From Planctomycetes bacterium UBA1135 (GTDB lineage Bacteria > Planctomycetota > UBA1135), in assembly GCA_002311925.1 (NCBI GenBank), contig DCAK01000064.1, positions 34,605 to 49,568 of the forward strand: DNA of 14,964 nucleotides. Direction: 5' to 3'. The position numbers and the translations under genes were made by a program. Shown here piece after piece: positions 6,728-13,572 of the stretch. Within the stretch, counting starts at the first letter, position 1, and every line of letters begins with the position of its first letter. The notes beneath the pieces were generated by a model, which saw nothing but the letters and a program-made list of their open reading frames with translations, did no database searches and was not told where the DNA came from.

Positions 6728-9682
6728 GTGAGGGACAGGTGCATCCTGACCCGGCTTTCCTTTCCCGGAAAATTCAGAAAACATCCCGTGAATCTTCTCC
6801 TTCCTCTCCTCCTTCTTTCATTCCCCACCCAGGAACCCGTTCAAGAAGAGGATTCCAGCGCCCCCTTCGCCTCCTGGCAGGAGGAATACGGGGAATGGAT
6901 TCTCCATTCCGACCCAGCCCGCGGGGCTGCCCGTTTTCTCTATGGCGGCACGATTGAAGCCCCCTGGACGGTGAAGGACCCGAGCGACTTGGAAACCCTT
7001 GCCCGCGAAGCGTTCGACCATTCTTTCCCCATGTTTCGCATCGCCGATTCCACCCTGGTCCACGCCCAGACCAAGCATCTCGACCTGTCCCGCATCGGGA
7101 CCTCCGACAAGTGGGCCGTCAGGTTCATCCAGGTTCACCAGGGAATCGAAGTCGTGGGCGCAAGCGTCCACGCCCTGTTCGGGCCAGGCGGCGCGCTGTT
7201 GGCTCTGGACAGCGGCGCCCTCCCCGGGGTCGAGGACCTCGCCACCCGCCCCCTCAACGATCCTTTCGCGGCCCTCCAGGCGGCCCATCTCGAATACTTC
7301 CAAATCGAGGGCCGCGAAGCCGACCATTTCGAGCATCCCGTCCTGGTCATCTACCCCCACCTGAATGGGAAGACCCTGTCCCCCCGTCTGGCCTGGGAAA
7401 TTGAAATGGCCACCCGCCAGGTCGAGGGCCTGCCCTCGGGTCGAAAGATTTTCATGGCAGCCGACCAAAGGGTCCCTGGAATCCTGGGCGAAGAAAACCA
7501 GGTCCATGAGCAGGGGATTTCCGGCCATGTGGATTCCTGGGCCACCCCCGGCACAGCTCCCGACAAGAGCAACAACCCGGAAACCCAGCGCATCATGCGG
7601 TGGATGGACATCACGAGTTCCGCCGGCAACACCACAACCGACGGGAACGGCGACTTTAGCCTTCCCGGAGCCACCTCCAACGCCGACATCACCTTCCGTT
7701 ATCGCGGCGACTGGGGCAGGGTGATGAACAGTTCAGGTTCGGAGTATTCCTTTACCCAATCCTTTTCTCCCGGTACCAACAGCACCGCCCTTCTCAATGA
7801 TTCCCGCACAGAACACCAAACCGCTGAAGCAAATGCCTTCAAAGGAGTAAATGACTTCCACGCTTGGGTGAAGAGGATTGACCCCGCAGATACCACAATG
7901 GATTTTCAGGTTCTCGCTAACGTCAACCAGAGCTCAACCTGCAACGCCTATTACGATGGAAGTTCAATTAACTTCTATTCTTCCGGCAATGGTTGCGTGA
8001 ACACCGCCTACAGCACTGTTGTTGCTCACGAAGAAGGTCATTGGGCCAATGTTCGCTATGGCAGTGGCAATGGCAGTGATGGCTTCGGAGAAGGCGCAGC
8101 AGATGTTTGGGGAATGTACATCTATGACGACCCCATCGTGGGCTTCGATTTCTGCGGGACAGGCTGCAATGTACGAGACGGGAATAACACTCGGCAATTC
8201 TGCGGAGACAGCAACCCAGGCTGCCACAGCGGTGTCCATGCCAACGGCGAAGTCCTTATGGGAGCTTTATGGAAGGTTCGCGAAAATCTGAATACTGCTC
8301 TAGGCAATGCTGCTGGTGATCTCGTTGCAGATACTCTCATGTTGAGTTGGTTCAATGCCTATGACGACGGACAAATTCGCTCCTGGGTTGAAGATCACTG
8401 GTTGGCACTCGACGACAACGACGGGAATATCTTCAACGGAACTCCCAACTTCGCCGACATCAACGACGGCTTCCTTCAGCAGGGTTTCCCAGGAATCGAC
8501 CTCGACCTCATCCAGATTGACCACACCCCTTTGGACGACACCCAGGATGAAGCCGGACCTTACGTGGTCCAGGCCGACATCACTCCTCTCGTCGGCAACG
8601 CCATCACTTCCGCAGATGTGGTCTGGTCCGTCAATGGCGGCACCGAAACAAGGGTTTCCATGACCTCCACCGGAAGCTTCGGCTTCACTCTCGACATCCC
8701 CGGCCAAGTTTCCCCAGCTCGTGTGAACTATCGCATTGAAGCAGAAGACGATTTAGGGAACAGCGAAAATCTTCCACGCACCGGAGACTTCCAATTCGTC
8801 ATAGGCGTCTACGACGTGGTCTACTTCAATGACTTTGAAGCTACCAGCGATGAAGGTTGGACCCATGGACAAAATGCCACCCAAGATGACTGGCAAAGAG
8901 GTGACCCATTTGGAAAATCCGGTAGCGCCCAAGGGGTGGCCTGGCAAGATCCACAGGATGCGTTCTCGGGATTACAATGCTGGTGCAACGACATCGGAGA
9001 TTCGGGCTGGAACGGCTCCTACAAACCGAATGTTGACAATTGGCTTGAGTCAGCTTCCATCGATTGCTCTGGGAAATACGGCGTCAAACTCGGATTTGCT
9101 CGTTGGCTTTCCATCGAGGAGGGCGCCTACGACCATGCCCGCATCCTGGTCAATGGGACGGAGGTTTGGACCAATCCAGTAAACGGCCATATCCAAGAAA
9201 CAGGCTGGAGTGAGCAGGAAGTCGACATCTCGTCTCTGGCCGACAACAATTCTGATGTCCGGGTTCGATTCACATTGGATTCGGATGGTGGGCTTGAGTT
9301 GGGTGGCTGGGCCATCGACGACTTCCAGGTCTTCGTTCTCGGCCCTGTTGGCGGTGGTGACTCCATCACCTTGACCGGTCCAGGATTCCCCGCCGCCGGT
9401 AGCCAGGTGACCTACACGATTTCCGGAGCGCCAGCTTCAAGTTCCTTCGGGTACTTCAGGGGGCGCTTCAACACGGGAAGCACCATCATGGGGCACGATT
9501 TCGACATCGGGTCTCCCTGGATCTTCACCATGGTTGGTCCAACGGATGGAACAGGCGCGGGAAGTTTTTCAGGCACCATTCCCATTGCAGCATCCGGTCT
9601 AACCCTCTACCTTGAGGCCGCCGCTCAAGACGCTTCCGGCAACATCTTCGATTCCAACATCCTACAAGTGGACATCCAGTAA
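6728..9682 (+). CDS. Secreted zinc metalloprotease (M4/M36-like) with FTP-type propeptide and three C-terminal beta domains
   Basis: A protein of up to 984 residues. Counting from the GTG at 6728, it has a basic N-terminus, a hydrophobic signal segment (NLLLPLLLLSF, 22-32) and a propeptide like the fungalysin/thermolysin type (about 60-240). In the propeptide, WAVRFIQVHQGIEVVGASVH (129-148) is characteristic. The catalytic region follows (about 280-590). Zinc ligands are H434 and H438 in HEEGHW and E455 in GEGAADVWG, and HANGE (H504-E508) resembles a later conserved active-site segment of M36. After about 592 come an Ig-like domain, a jelly-roll-like domain (about 695-870) and a terminal beta domain (about 877-984). 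All three recur in the next gene. A second GTG at 6788 is possible but would leave the signal peptide without positive charge. The stop shares one base with the next ATG (TAATG). Its role is presumably degradation of extracellular protein; the target is unknown. The catalytic part is unusually low in G+C. Confidence 0.9.
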   Translation: MRDRCILTRLSFPGKFRKHPVNLLLPLLLLSFPTQEPVQEEDSSAPFASWQEEYGEWILHSDPARGAARFLYGGTIEAPWTVKDPSDLETLAREAFDHSFPMFRIADSTLVHAQTKHLDLSRIGTSDKWAVRFIQVHQGIEVVGASVHALFGPGGALLALDSGALPGVEDLATRPLNDPFAALQAAHLEYFQIEGREADHFEHPVLVIYPHLNGKTLSPRLAWEIEMATRQVEGLPSGRKIFMAADQRVPGILGEENQVHEQGISGHVDSWATPGTAPDKSNNPETQRIMRWMDITSSAGNTTTDGNGDFSLPGATSNADITFRYRGDWGRVMNSSGSEYSFTQSFSPGTNSTALLNDSRTEHQTAEANAFKGVNDFHAWVKRIDPADTTMDFQVLANVNQSSTCNAYYDGSSINFYSSGNGCVNTAYSTVVAHEEGHWANVRYGSGNGSDGFGEGAADVWGMYIYDDPIVGFDFCGTGCNVRDGNNTRQFCGDSNPGCHSGVHANGEVLMGALWKVRENLNTALGNAAGDLVADTLMLSWFNAYDDGQIRSWVEDHWLALDDNDGNIFNGTPNFADINDGFLQQGFPGIDLDLIQIDHTPLDDTQDEAGPYVVQADITPLVGNAITSADVVWSVNGGTETRVSMTSTGSFGFTLDIPGQVSPARVNYRIEAEDDLGNSENLPRTGDFQFVIGVYDVVYFNDFEATSDEGWTHGQNATQDDWQRGDPFGKSGSAQGVAWQDPQDAFSGLQCWCNDIGDSGWNGSYKPNVDNWLESASIDCSGKYGVKLGFARWLSIEEGAYDHARILVNGTEVWTNPVNGHIQETGWSEQEVDISSLADNNSDVRVRFTLDSDGGLELGGWAIDDFQVFVLGPVGGGDSITLTGPGFPAAGSQVTYTISGAPASSSFGYFRGRFNTGSTIMGHDFDIGSPWIFTMVGPTDGTGAGSFSGTIPIAASGLTLYLEAAAQDASGNIFDSNILQVDIQ
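7741..8400 (+). other. Low-G+C island over the metalloprotease catalytic core
   Basis: A hand count gives 335 G or C in 660 bases (about 51%) here, with the window 7921-7980 at 43%. The propeptide-coding stretch 7201-7440 of the same gene gives 161 in 240 (about 67%). Codon choice changes as well, with more A- and T-ending codons. The reading frame is intact through the island, and it covers the HEEGH zinc motif and the third ligand. The likely reading is recent replacement or acquisition of the catalytic core from a lower-G+C source. Relaxed codon selection is an alternative. Confidence 0.6.
8499..9679 (+). repeat. C-terminal three-domain module, copy 1 (in the metalloprotease)
   Basis: This copy encodes about 394 residues: an Ig-like domain starting IDHTPLDDTQDEAGPY, a jelly-roll-like domain starting VVYFNDFEATSDEGWTHG, and a terminal domain starting ITLTGPGFPAAGSQVTYT and ending FDSNILQVDIQ. 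Each has a clear counterpart in the same order in the next gene. The similarity is clear in protein but the DNA has diverged, so this is an old duplication or repeated recruitment of a cassette rather than a recent repeat. Confidence 0.85.
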
Positions 9683-11922
9683 TGGCCTCTCGACTGCTTC
9701 CTTTCGCTGCGCTCCTTCTTCTTCCGGCCCTCCTCCCTGCCCAGGGGGACGGGGTAGTTCTTCTCGCCAAGGTCGATACAGGGGCGGAGTACAACGACAT
9801 CTGGGGTTACGCAGCTCCCGATGGCAGAGAATACGCCATCATCGGCACGACTTCCGGAACCTACTTCTACAACGCAACCGACCCCACTGCTCCATTCGAA
9901 GTGGGCTACTTCAGCGGCCCGACTTCCACATGGAGGGATATCAAGACTTGGGACCACTACGCATACATCGTGACCGAGGGCGGCGGAGGGATGCAAATCA
10001 TCGACCTCGCCAACCCGGACAACCCCGTTCTTGTCCGAACCTGGGGAGCAAGCAAGTGGGGCAACGCCCACAACATCGCCATGGACGAGGGCGCCGGTGT
10101 CGCCTATGTGTGCGGTACCAACAACGGGATGTTGGCCATCGATTTGACCCAGAATCCCGAGAATCCCACCCACATTGGCACCTACAACCGGGAATATGTC
10201 CACGACCTGCACCCCAAAGACGGGCTCGCCCACCTGGGAGAAATCTACGGCGGCAAGTACCGCATCATTTCGACAACCAGCCTGAACTACCCAACCCAGG
10301 ATTCGGTCACCACGCCCGGCGCATTCACCCACAACACCTGGGTCAATGAGAACAACACCCTCTGCATTACCACCGACGAAGTCGGAGGAGGGAGGGTTGC
10401 CCTTTATGACTGCAGCAATCCAGGCAATATCCAATTCCTGGATGACTTCTCGGTCAACAACAACACCATTCCCCACAACGCGTTCATCATTGGCAACTAC
10501 GCCTACATGTCGTGGTACACCGAGGGCCTCGTGGTCGTGGACATGAGCGATTCTTCCGATTTGAAGAAGCATGCGTCCTACGACACCAGCCCCTATTCGC
10601 CCGGTTCGGGCTACGAGGGCGCCTGGGGTTGCTACCCCTTCTCGCCCTCCGGCGTGATCTATATTTCAGACCGCGGCGAAGGTCTGCACATTCTCCGTGT
10701 CGAAGGTCCCGCCATGACCATTGCTCACCAACCCCTTGATAACACCGAGGACCAGTCCGGGCCCTACCAGATGAGCGCCACCGTCTCGGCCTTGGAATCA
10801 AGTAATCCCGTGGCCTCGGTTCAATGCCTGTATCGGACCAACGGAGGCTCCTGGCAGAACTTCGCCATGGCTCCGGGTTCGGGTGCCGATGAATGGGTCG
10901 GAGCCTTCCCCGGTCAGGACGCGCCCGCCACAGTGAGTTACTACCTCCTCGCCGAAGCCGCGGACGGAAGCTTGGAATGGCTTCCCGACACCACCGCCCC
11001 CGGCGACCTGACCTTCGACTTCATCGTCGGCCGCATCGAAACAGTCTACTTCAACGATTTCGAAGGCTCCACCGACGAAGGATTCACCCACGGAGGCACG
11101 GGGCAGGACGATTGGCAGCGGGGGATCCCTGCCGGCAAGTCGGGAACCGCCAGCCGCCACATCGGCACTTCCTGGTACGACCCTACCCATGCCTTCAGCG
11201 GCAACAACATCTGGGCAAACGACTTGGGCAACGGGAACTACAACGGTAGCTACCAGCCCAATGTCAACAACTGGTTGGAATCCCCGGCCATCGATTGCAG
11301 CCAATCCACCCGCACGACTTTGAATTTCCAGCGCTGGATGTCGGTAGAGGGTGCGCCTTATGACCACGCTCGAATCCGGGTCAATGGCAACCTCGTCTGG
11401 GAAAACCCCACCGGTTTCGTAGGCACCTTCCACACCGTGGATGTGGGCTGGAACCACCATGTCATCGACATCTCCAACCTCGCCGACGGCAACCCCTCAG
11501 TCACCATTCGCTTCGAGATGCTATCCGACAATGTCATGGAACTCGGAGGCTGGGGAATCGACGACCTCCACATCATCAGCATCCAGGATGTCCCGGATGT
11601 CGACACCATCGCCCTGACAGGACCAACCTCGCCCGCGGCCGGAAGCTCCGTCACCTACACCTTCACCAACGGCCCCCCCGCAGGGCACTGGTGGCTGGCC
11701 TACAGCCTCAACGCCAACGGATCCACCGTGAATGGCCATTCCTTCAACTTGAGCCCTCCCTATGTGGTGGTGGGCCAAGGCAACCTGGATTCCAACGGTT
11801 CAGGCTCATTGGCGAAAACCATTCCCTCCGGCGCCGCCGGCCGAACGGTATTCCTTGAAGTGGCCGCCCAGAAGAACTCCATCCTGTTCGACTCCAACCT
11901 GCTCCAGGTGGACATTCAGTAG
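9682..11922 (+). CDS. Secreted choice-of-anchor B family protein (LVIVD-repeat propeller) with three C-terminal beta domains
   Basis: A 746-residue protein with a clear signal peptide (MASRLLPFAALLLLPALLPAQ, with probable cleavage after LPA). Residues about 25-340 match the choice-of-anchor B family: repeated strands such as NDIWGYAAPDGREYAIIG, TYFYNATDPTAP, MQIIDLANPDNPVLVRTW, AHNIAMDEG, LYDCSNPGNIQFLDDF and GLVVVDMSD. These are LVIVD-type repeats expected to form a beta-propeller. The family name reflects its use of different surface-sorting signals in different bacteria. Then follow an Ig-like domain (about 345-450), a jelly-roll-like domain (about 454-635) and a terminal beta domain (about 640-746), each a counterpart of those in the protease upstream. 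The ATG shares one base with the protease stop, so the two are probably made together. Many N-x-T/S and acidic turns fit an extracellular, possibly Ca2+-stabilised protein. No enzyme activity is indicated; adhesion or surface binding is an inference. Confidence 0.88.
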   Translation: MASRLLPFAALLLLPALLPAQGDGVVLLAKVDTGAEYNDIWGYAAPDGREYAIIGTTSGTYFYNATDPTAPFEVGYFSGPTSTWRDIKTWDHYAYIVTEGGGGMQIIDLANPDNPVLVRTWGASKWGNAHNIAMDEGAGVAYVCGTNNGMLAIDLTQNPENPTHIGTYNREYVHDLHPKDGLAHLGEIYGGKYRIISTTSLNYPTQDSVTTPGAFTHNTWVNENNTLCITTDEVGGGRVALYDCSNPGNIQFLDDFSVNNNTIPHNAFIIGNYAYMSWYTEGLVVVDMSDSSDLKKHASYDTSPYSPGSGYEGAWGCYPFSPSGVIYISDRGEGLHILRVEGPAMTIAHQPLDNTEDQSGPYQMSATVSALESSNPVASVQCLYRTNGGSWQNFAMAPGSGADEWVGAFPGQDAPATVSYYLLAEAADGSLEWLPDTTAPGDLTFDFIVGRIETVYFNDFEGSTDEGFTHGGTGQDDWQRGIPAGKSGTASRHIGTSWYDPTHAFSGNNIWANDLGNGNYNGSYQPNVNNWLESPAIDCSQSTRTTLNFQRWMSVEGAPYDHARIRVNGNLVWENPTGFVGTFHTVDVGWNHHVIDISNLADGNPSVTIRFEMLSDNVMELGGWGIDDLHIISIQDVPDVDTIALTGPTSPAAGSSVTYTFTNGPPAGHWWLAYSLNANGSTVNGHSFNLSPPYVVVGQGNLDSNGSGSLAKTIPSGAAGRTVFLEVAAQKNSILFDSNLLQVDIQ
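10711..11919 (+). repeat. C-terminal three-domain module, copy 2 (in the choice-of-anchor B protein)
   Basis: This copy encodes about 403 residues corresponding to the module of the metalloprotease: IAHQPLDNTEDQSGPY, then VYFNDFEGSTDEGFTHG with DDWQRG, NNWLESPAIDCS, PYDHARIRVNG, IDISNLAD and ELGGWGIDD, then IALTGPTSPAAGSSVTYT and a last segment FDSNLLQVDIQ. The final eleven residues differ from copy 1 only by Leu for Ile. The two proteins have unrelated N-terminal halves, so the module behaves as a transferable C-terminal cassette. Confidence 0.85.
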
Positions 11923-11929
11923 AGGGGCC

Positions 11930-11953
11930 GGAAGGGACCTTCCCGTAGGGAAG
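11930..11953. terminator. Possible bidirectional terminator between convergent genes
   Basis: The 45-bp gap between the convergent genes holds a perfect six-base inverted repeat, CTTCCC-GTA-GGGAAG (11939-11953). It overlaps a second inverted repeat, GGAAGG-GA-CCTTCC (11930-11943); the two hairpins cannot form together. Neither is followed by a good T tract, so this is a weak candidate for intrinsic termination in either direction. Confidence 0.35.
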
Positions 11954-11967
11954 ATTCTCCCCCCCGG

Positions 11968-12975
11968 CTAAAAGGTCTCGGTCGAGGCGCCCTTGCCGGC
12001 CCCGGATCCCTTTTCAGCCGAGGACGGATGATGGTCCACCCGGCCTGCGTGAATGACATTGCTTCGCATGGGGAAACCCACGACTTCCTCGGCCCGACGG
12101 CCCAGGGCGATGAGTTTGTCGATGTCCACCCCCGTCCGGACCCCGGCCTCGTCCATCATCGACAGGAAATCCTCCGAGCAGATGTTGCCCTTGAAGCCAA
12201 GGTGGTAGAGGGCGGCCCCTGCGGCGGGCTGGCCACCGATGGCCCCGATGGAACCATCCAACCAGCGGATTCCCATGTTGAGGGCGGTCAAGGCGTTGGC
12301 GATTCCGGTGCCGCGGGTGTCATGAAAGTGGGCAAGGAACTCGGTGTCGGGGAAGGTCTTGAGAAGACTGGAAAGAACCCGCTCGACCTGGGGAGGATTG
12401 GCCTGGCCGGTGGTGTCGCCCAGCATCAGGAGCTGGGCGCCATGGTCGTGATAGAAACGGGTCAGCTTCTCGATGGGCTCCATGGAAAGGTCGCCCTGGA
12501 TGGCGCAGCCGTAGACCGTGCCCACGCACCCCACGACCTCGACCCCGACCGCGTGGGCCCGCTCCATGATTCCGGCGTGCTCGGCCATGGCCTCGTCATG
12601 GGTGGCCCTGAAGTTGCGAAGGTTGTGTTCCTCGGAAGCAGAAATCATCAGGATGATCTTGTGGGCGCCATGGCCTGCGTCCACGCAGGCTTCGAATCGG
12701 TCCCAGCCCTTGCGGTTGGGCATCAGAATGCGGAACCGAGAATCAGTATCGCGACGGATTCCTTGAAGAACCTCGACGCAGTCGGCGAACTGGGGAAGGA
12801 GCTTGGGATGCGAGAAGGAAGTGACCTCCATCTCGGGGATGCCGGCCTCCATCATCCCGTCCAGCATCTCGATCTTGTCGGCGGTCGAAATCTGGGTCGA
12901 GATGGACTGCAGCCCGTCCCGGGCCCAGCACTCGCACCAGTCGATGGAATCCGGACGCTGGGTGTCGAAGGTCAA
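11968..12975 (-). CDS. HMG-CoA-lyase-like (DRE-TIM / HMGL family) enzyme lacking the usual loop cysteine
   Basis: A 335-residue TIM-barrel enzyme of the family that includes hydroxymethylglutaryl-CoA lyase and related aldolases. Visible are ARDGLQ (R19, D20), MEVTSFSHPKLLPQ (E50), the strand MLGDTTGQANP, and the metal-binding pair in LAHFHDTRGTG (H216, H218). In true HMG-CoA lyases the next loop reads GGCPYA, with a catalytic cysteine. Here it reads GAIGGQPAAG (Gln249 in place of Cys), and the loop before GNICSED is about six residues longer. It may therefore be a different acyl-CoA lyase or aldolase, and the substrate is not assigned. The frame stays open 71 codons upstream, but that part is a shadow of the glutaredoxin gene. 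The TTG at 12975 is chosen because it lies one base after the glutaredoxin stop, has GGAGGG at a spacing of five bases, and places ARDGLQ at the family's usual depth. The C-terminal tail is low in complexity (Ser/Gly/Lys). Confidence 0.84.
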   Translation of the reverse strand: MTFDTQRPDSIDWCECWARDGLQSISTQISTADKIEMLDGMMEAGIPEMEVTSFSHPKLLPQFADCVEVLQGIRRDTDSRFRILMPNRKGWDRFEACVDAGHGAHKIILMISASEEHNLRNFRATHDEAMAEHAGIMERAHAVGVEVVGCVGTVYGCAIQGDLSMEPIEKLTRFYHDHGAQLLMLGDTTGQANPPQVERVLSSLLKTFPDTEFLAHFHDTRGTGIANALTALNMGIRWLDGSIGAIGGQPAAGAALYHLGFKGNICSEDFLSMMDEAGVRTGVDIDKLIALGRRAEEVVGFPMRSNVIHAGRVDHHPSSAEKGSGAGKGASTETF

Positions 12976-12976
12976 C

Positions 12977-13306
12977 TCAGCCCTCCAGGGCCGCGTCAAC
13001 CATTGGCTTGAGCTCGCCGCGGGCGTGGAGTTCCCGAACCAGGTCGCCGCCACCAATGAATTCACCCTTAAGGAAAATTTGGGGGGTGGTGGGCCAGTCG
13101 GAAATGGCGATGAGAGCGGTCCGAATCTCAGGGTCGCGCAGGATGTCGACGGTTGTGAATTCGACGCCCATCTCGTTGAAGATTTCAATGACGGCCTTCG
13201 ACCAACCGCAGCGGGGGAAATCCTTGTCCCCCTTGGTGAACAGGACGATGGTGTTTTCGGCGATGGTGCCTTCGATGGATTCTTGAACGGTCATGGTCAT
13301 GGTCAT
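12977..13306 (-). CDS. Monothiol glutaredoxin (Grx4/GrxD family) with a CGWS active site
   Basis: A 109-residue monothiol glutaredoxin. Such proteins bind a [2Fe-2S] cluster with glutathione and hand it on, usually together with BolA. The family pattern is complete: VLFTKGDKDFPRCGWSKAV (lysine K25, active-site C33), the WPTTPQIFLKGEFIGGGDLV segment with its cis-proline, and a C-terminal helix. The active site is CGWS rather than the canonical CGFS. The N-terminus starts MTMTMT from three tandem ATGACC units. The first ATG (13306) overlaps the BolA stop as ATGA and is annotated, although initiation at 13300 or 13294 is equally possible. The gene sits between bolA and the HMGL-like gene with no gap, so the three are probably translated from one message. 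Confidence 0.93.
   Translation of the reverse strand: MTMTMTVQESIEGTIAENTIVLFTKGDKDFPRCGWSKAVIEIFNEMGVEFTTVDILRDPEIRTALIAISDWPTTPQIFLKGEFIGGGDLVRELHARGELKPMVDAALEG
12981..12986 (-). promoter_or_regulatory. Ribosome binding site deciding the TTG start of the HMGL-like gene
   Basis: The minus strand reads GGAGGG-CTGAG-TTG, so a strong Shine-Dalgarno core sits five bases before TTG 12975, inside the last codons of the glutaredoxin gene. It is among the best ribosome binding sites in the window and fixes the start at a non-ATG codon. Confidence 0.7.
13289..13306 (-). repeat. Triple ATGACC hexamer at the glutaredoxin start
   Basis: Three perfect tandem copies of ATGACC encode Met-Thr three times and offer three in-frame start codons. 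Only the first overlaps the preceding stop codon. The tract could gain or lose units by slippage without breaking the frame. Confidence 0.85.
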
Positions 13307-13533
13307 GTTGCGGGGACGATTTCGACTGCGTGGATTTCATTGGTGCCTTCGACCATCTTGGGCCGAAGGACCGCCATCACGGCGCGGTGCTGTTCCAGCA
13401 TGCCAAGACCCTCGAATCCTGGCCAGGAAACTTCCAGGCGCCAGTGGTCCTCGGTACCGGTGAGATCGGTCGCCCGGCAGGAGCAGCCTTCCAGGCCCTC
13501 CTCAACGAGCAATTCAAGGTCTTCTTTGCGCAT
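13303..13533 (-). CDS. BolA family protein
   Basis: A 76-residue BolA-like protein. BolA proteins bind monothiol glutaredoxins through a shared [2Fe-2S] cluster and take part in Fe-S delivery or regulation. The protein starts MRKEDLELLVEEGLEG and carries a Cys-x-Cys (C17, C19) in the cluster-side loop. The family's best-conserved segment is HRAVMAVLRPKM, followed by NEIHAVEIVP with its invariant histidine. A GTG at 13566 would add eleven residues (SLQGPVPILD), but those look like leader sequence and the family starts near MRKEDL, so the ATG at 13533 is preferred. The stop overlaps the glutaredoxin start by four bases, making this a BolA-Grx pair in direct translational contact. Confidence 0.9.
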   Translation of the reverse strand: MRKEDLELLVEEGLEGCSCRATDLTGTEDHWRLEVSWPGFEGLGMLEQHRAVMAVLRPKMVEGTNEIHAVEIVPAT

Positions 13534-13543
13534 GTCTAGAATG

Positions 13544-13564
13544 GGGACTGGTCCCTGAAGGGAC
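13544..13564 (-). promoter_or_regulatory. Three-segment hairpin leader upstream of bolA
   Basis: The top strand has GGGAC (13544-13548), GTCCC (13551-13555) and GGGAC (13560-13564). The middle segment can pair with either neighbour, so two alternative hairpins are possible. They lie between the proposed bolA promoter and the ATG at 13533. The stem GTCCC-TTCA-GGGAC would lie close to the 5' end of the message. A structural or regulatory role is inferred only. Confidence 0.35.
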
Positions 13565-13572
13565 ACCCTCCC

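Noticed and set aside
9350-9679. Known sorting signals (PEP-CTERM, LPXTG, T9SS tail) at the protease C-terminus
   Set aside because: No PEP motif with a membrane helix and basic tail, no LPXTG, and no clear T9SS-type end is seen. The domain is treated as unassigned.
9625-10572. Open frame of 315 codons on the minus strand opposite the anchor-B gene
   Set aside because: Val/Gly-rich antisense shadow. The + strand product has a signal peptide and family-level repeats.
12028-13011. Open frame of 327 codons on the + strand opposite the HMGL-like gene
   Set aside because: It has no recognisable family and runs across a gene boundary of the real minus-strand genes.
12976-13188. Longer N-terminus for the HMGL-like enzyme
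   Set aside because: The extra 71 codons lie within the glutaredoxin gene in another frame and resemble no family N-terminus. TTG 12975 has a strong ribosome binding site.
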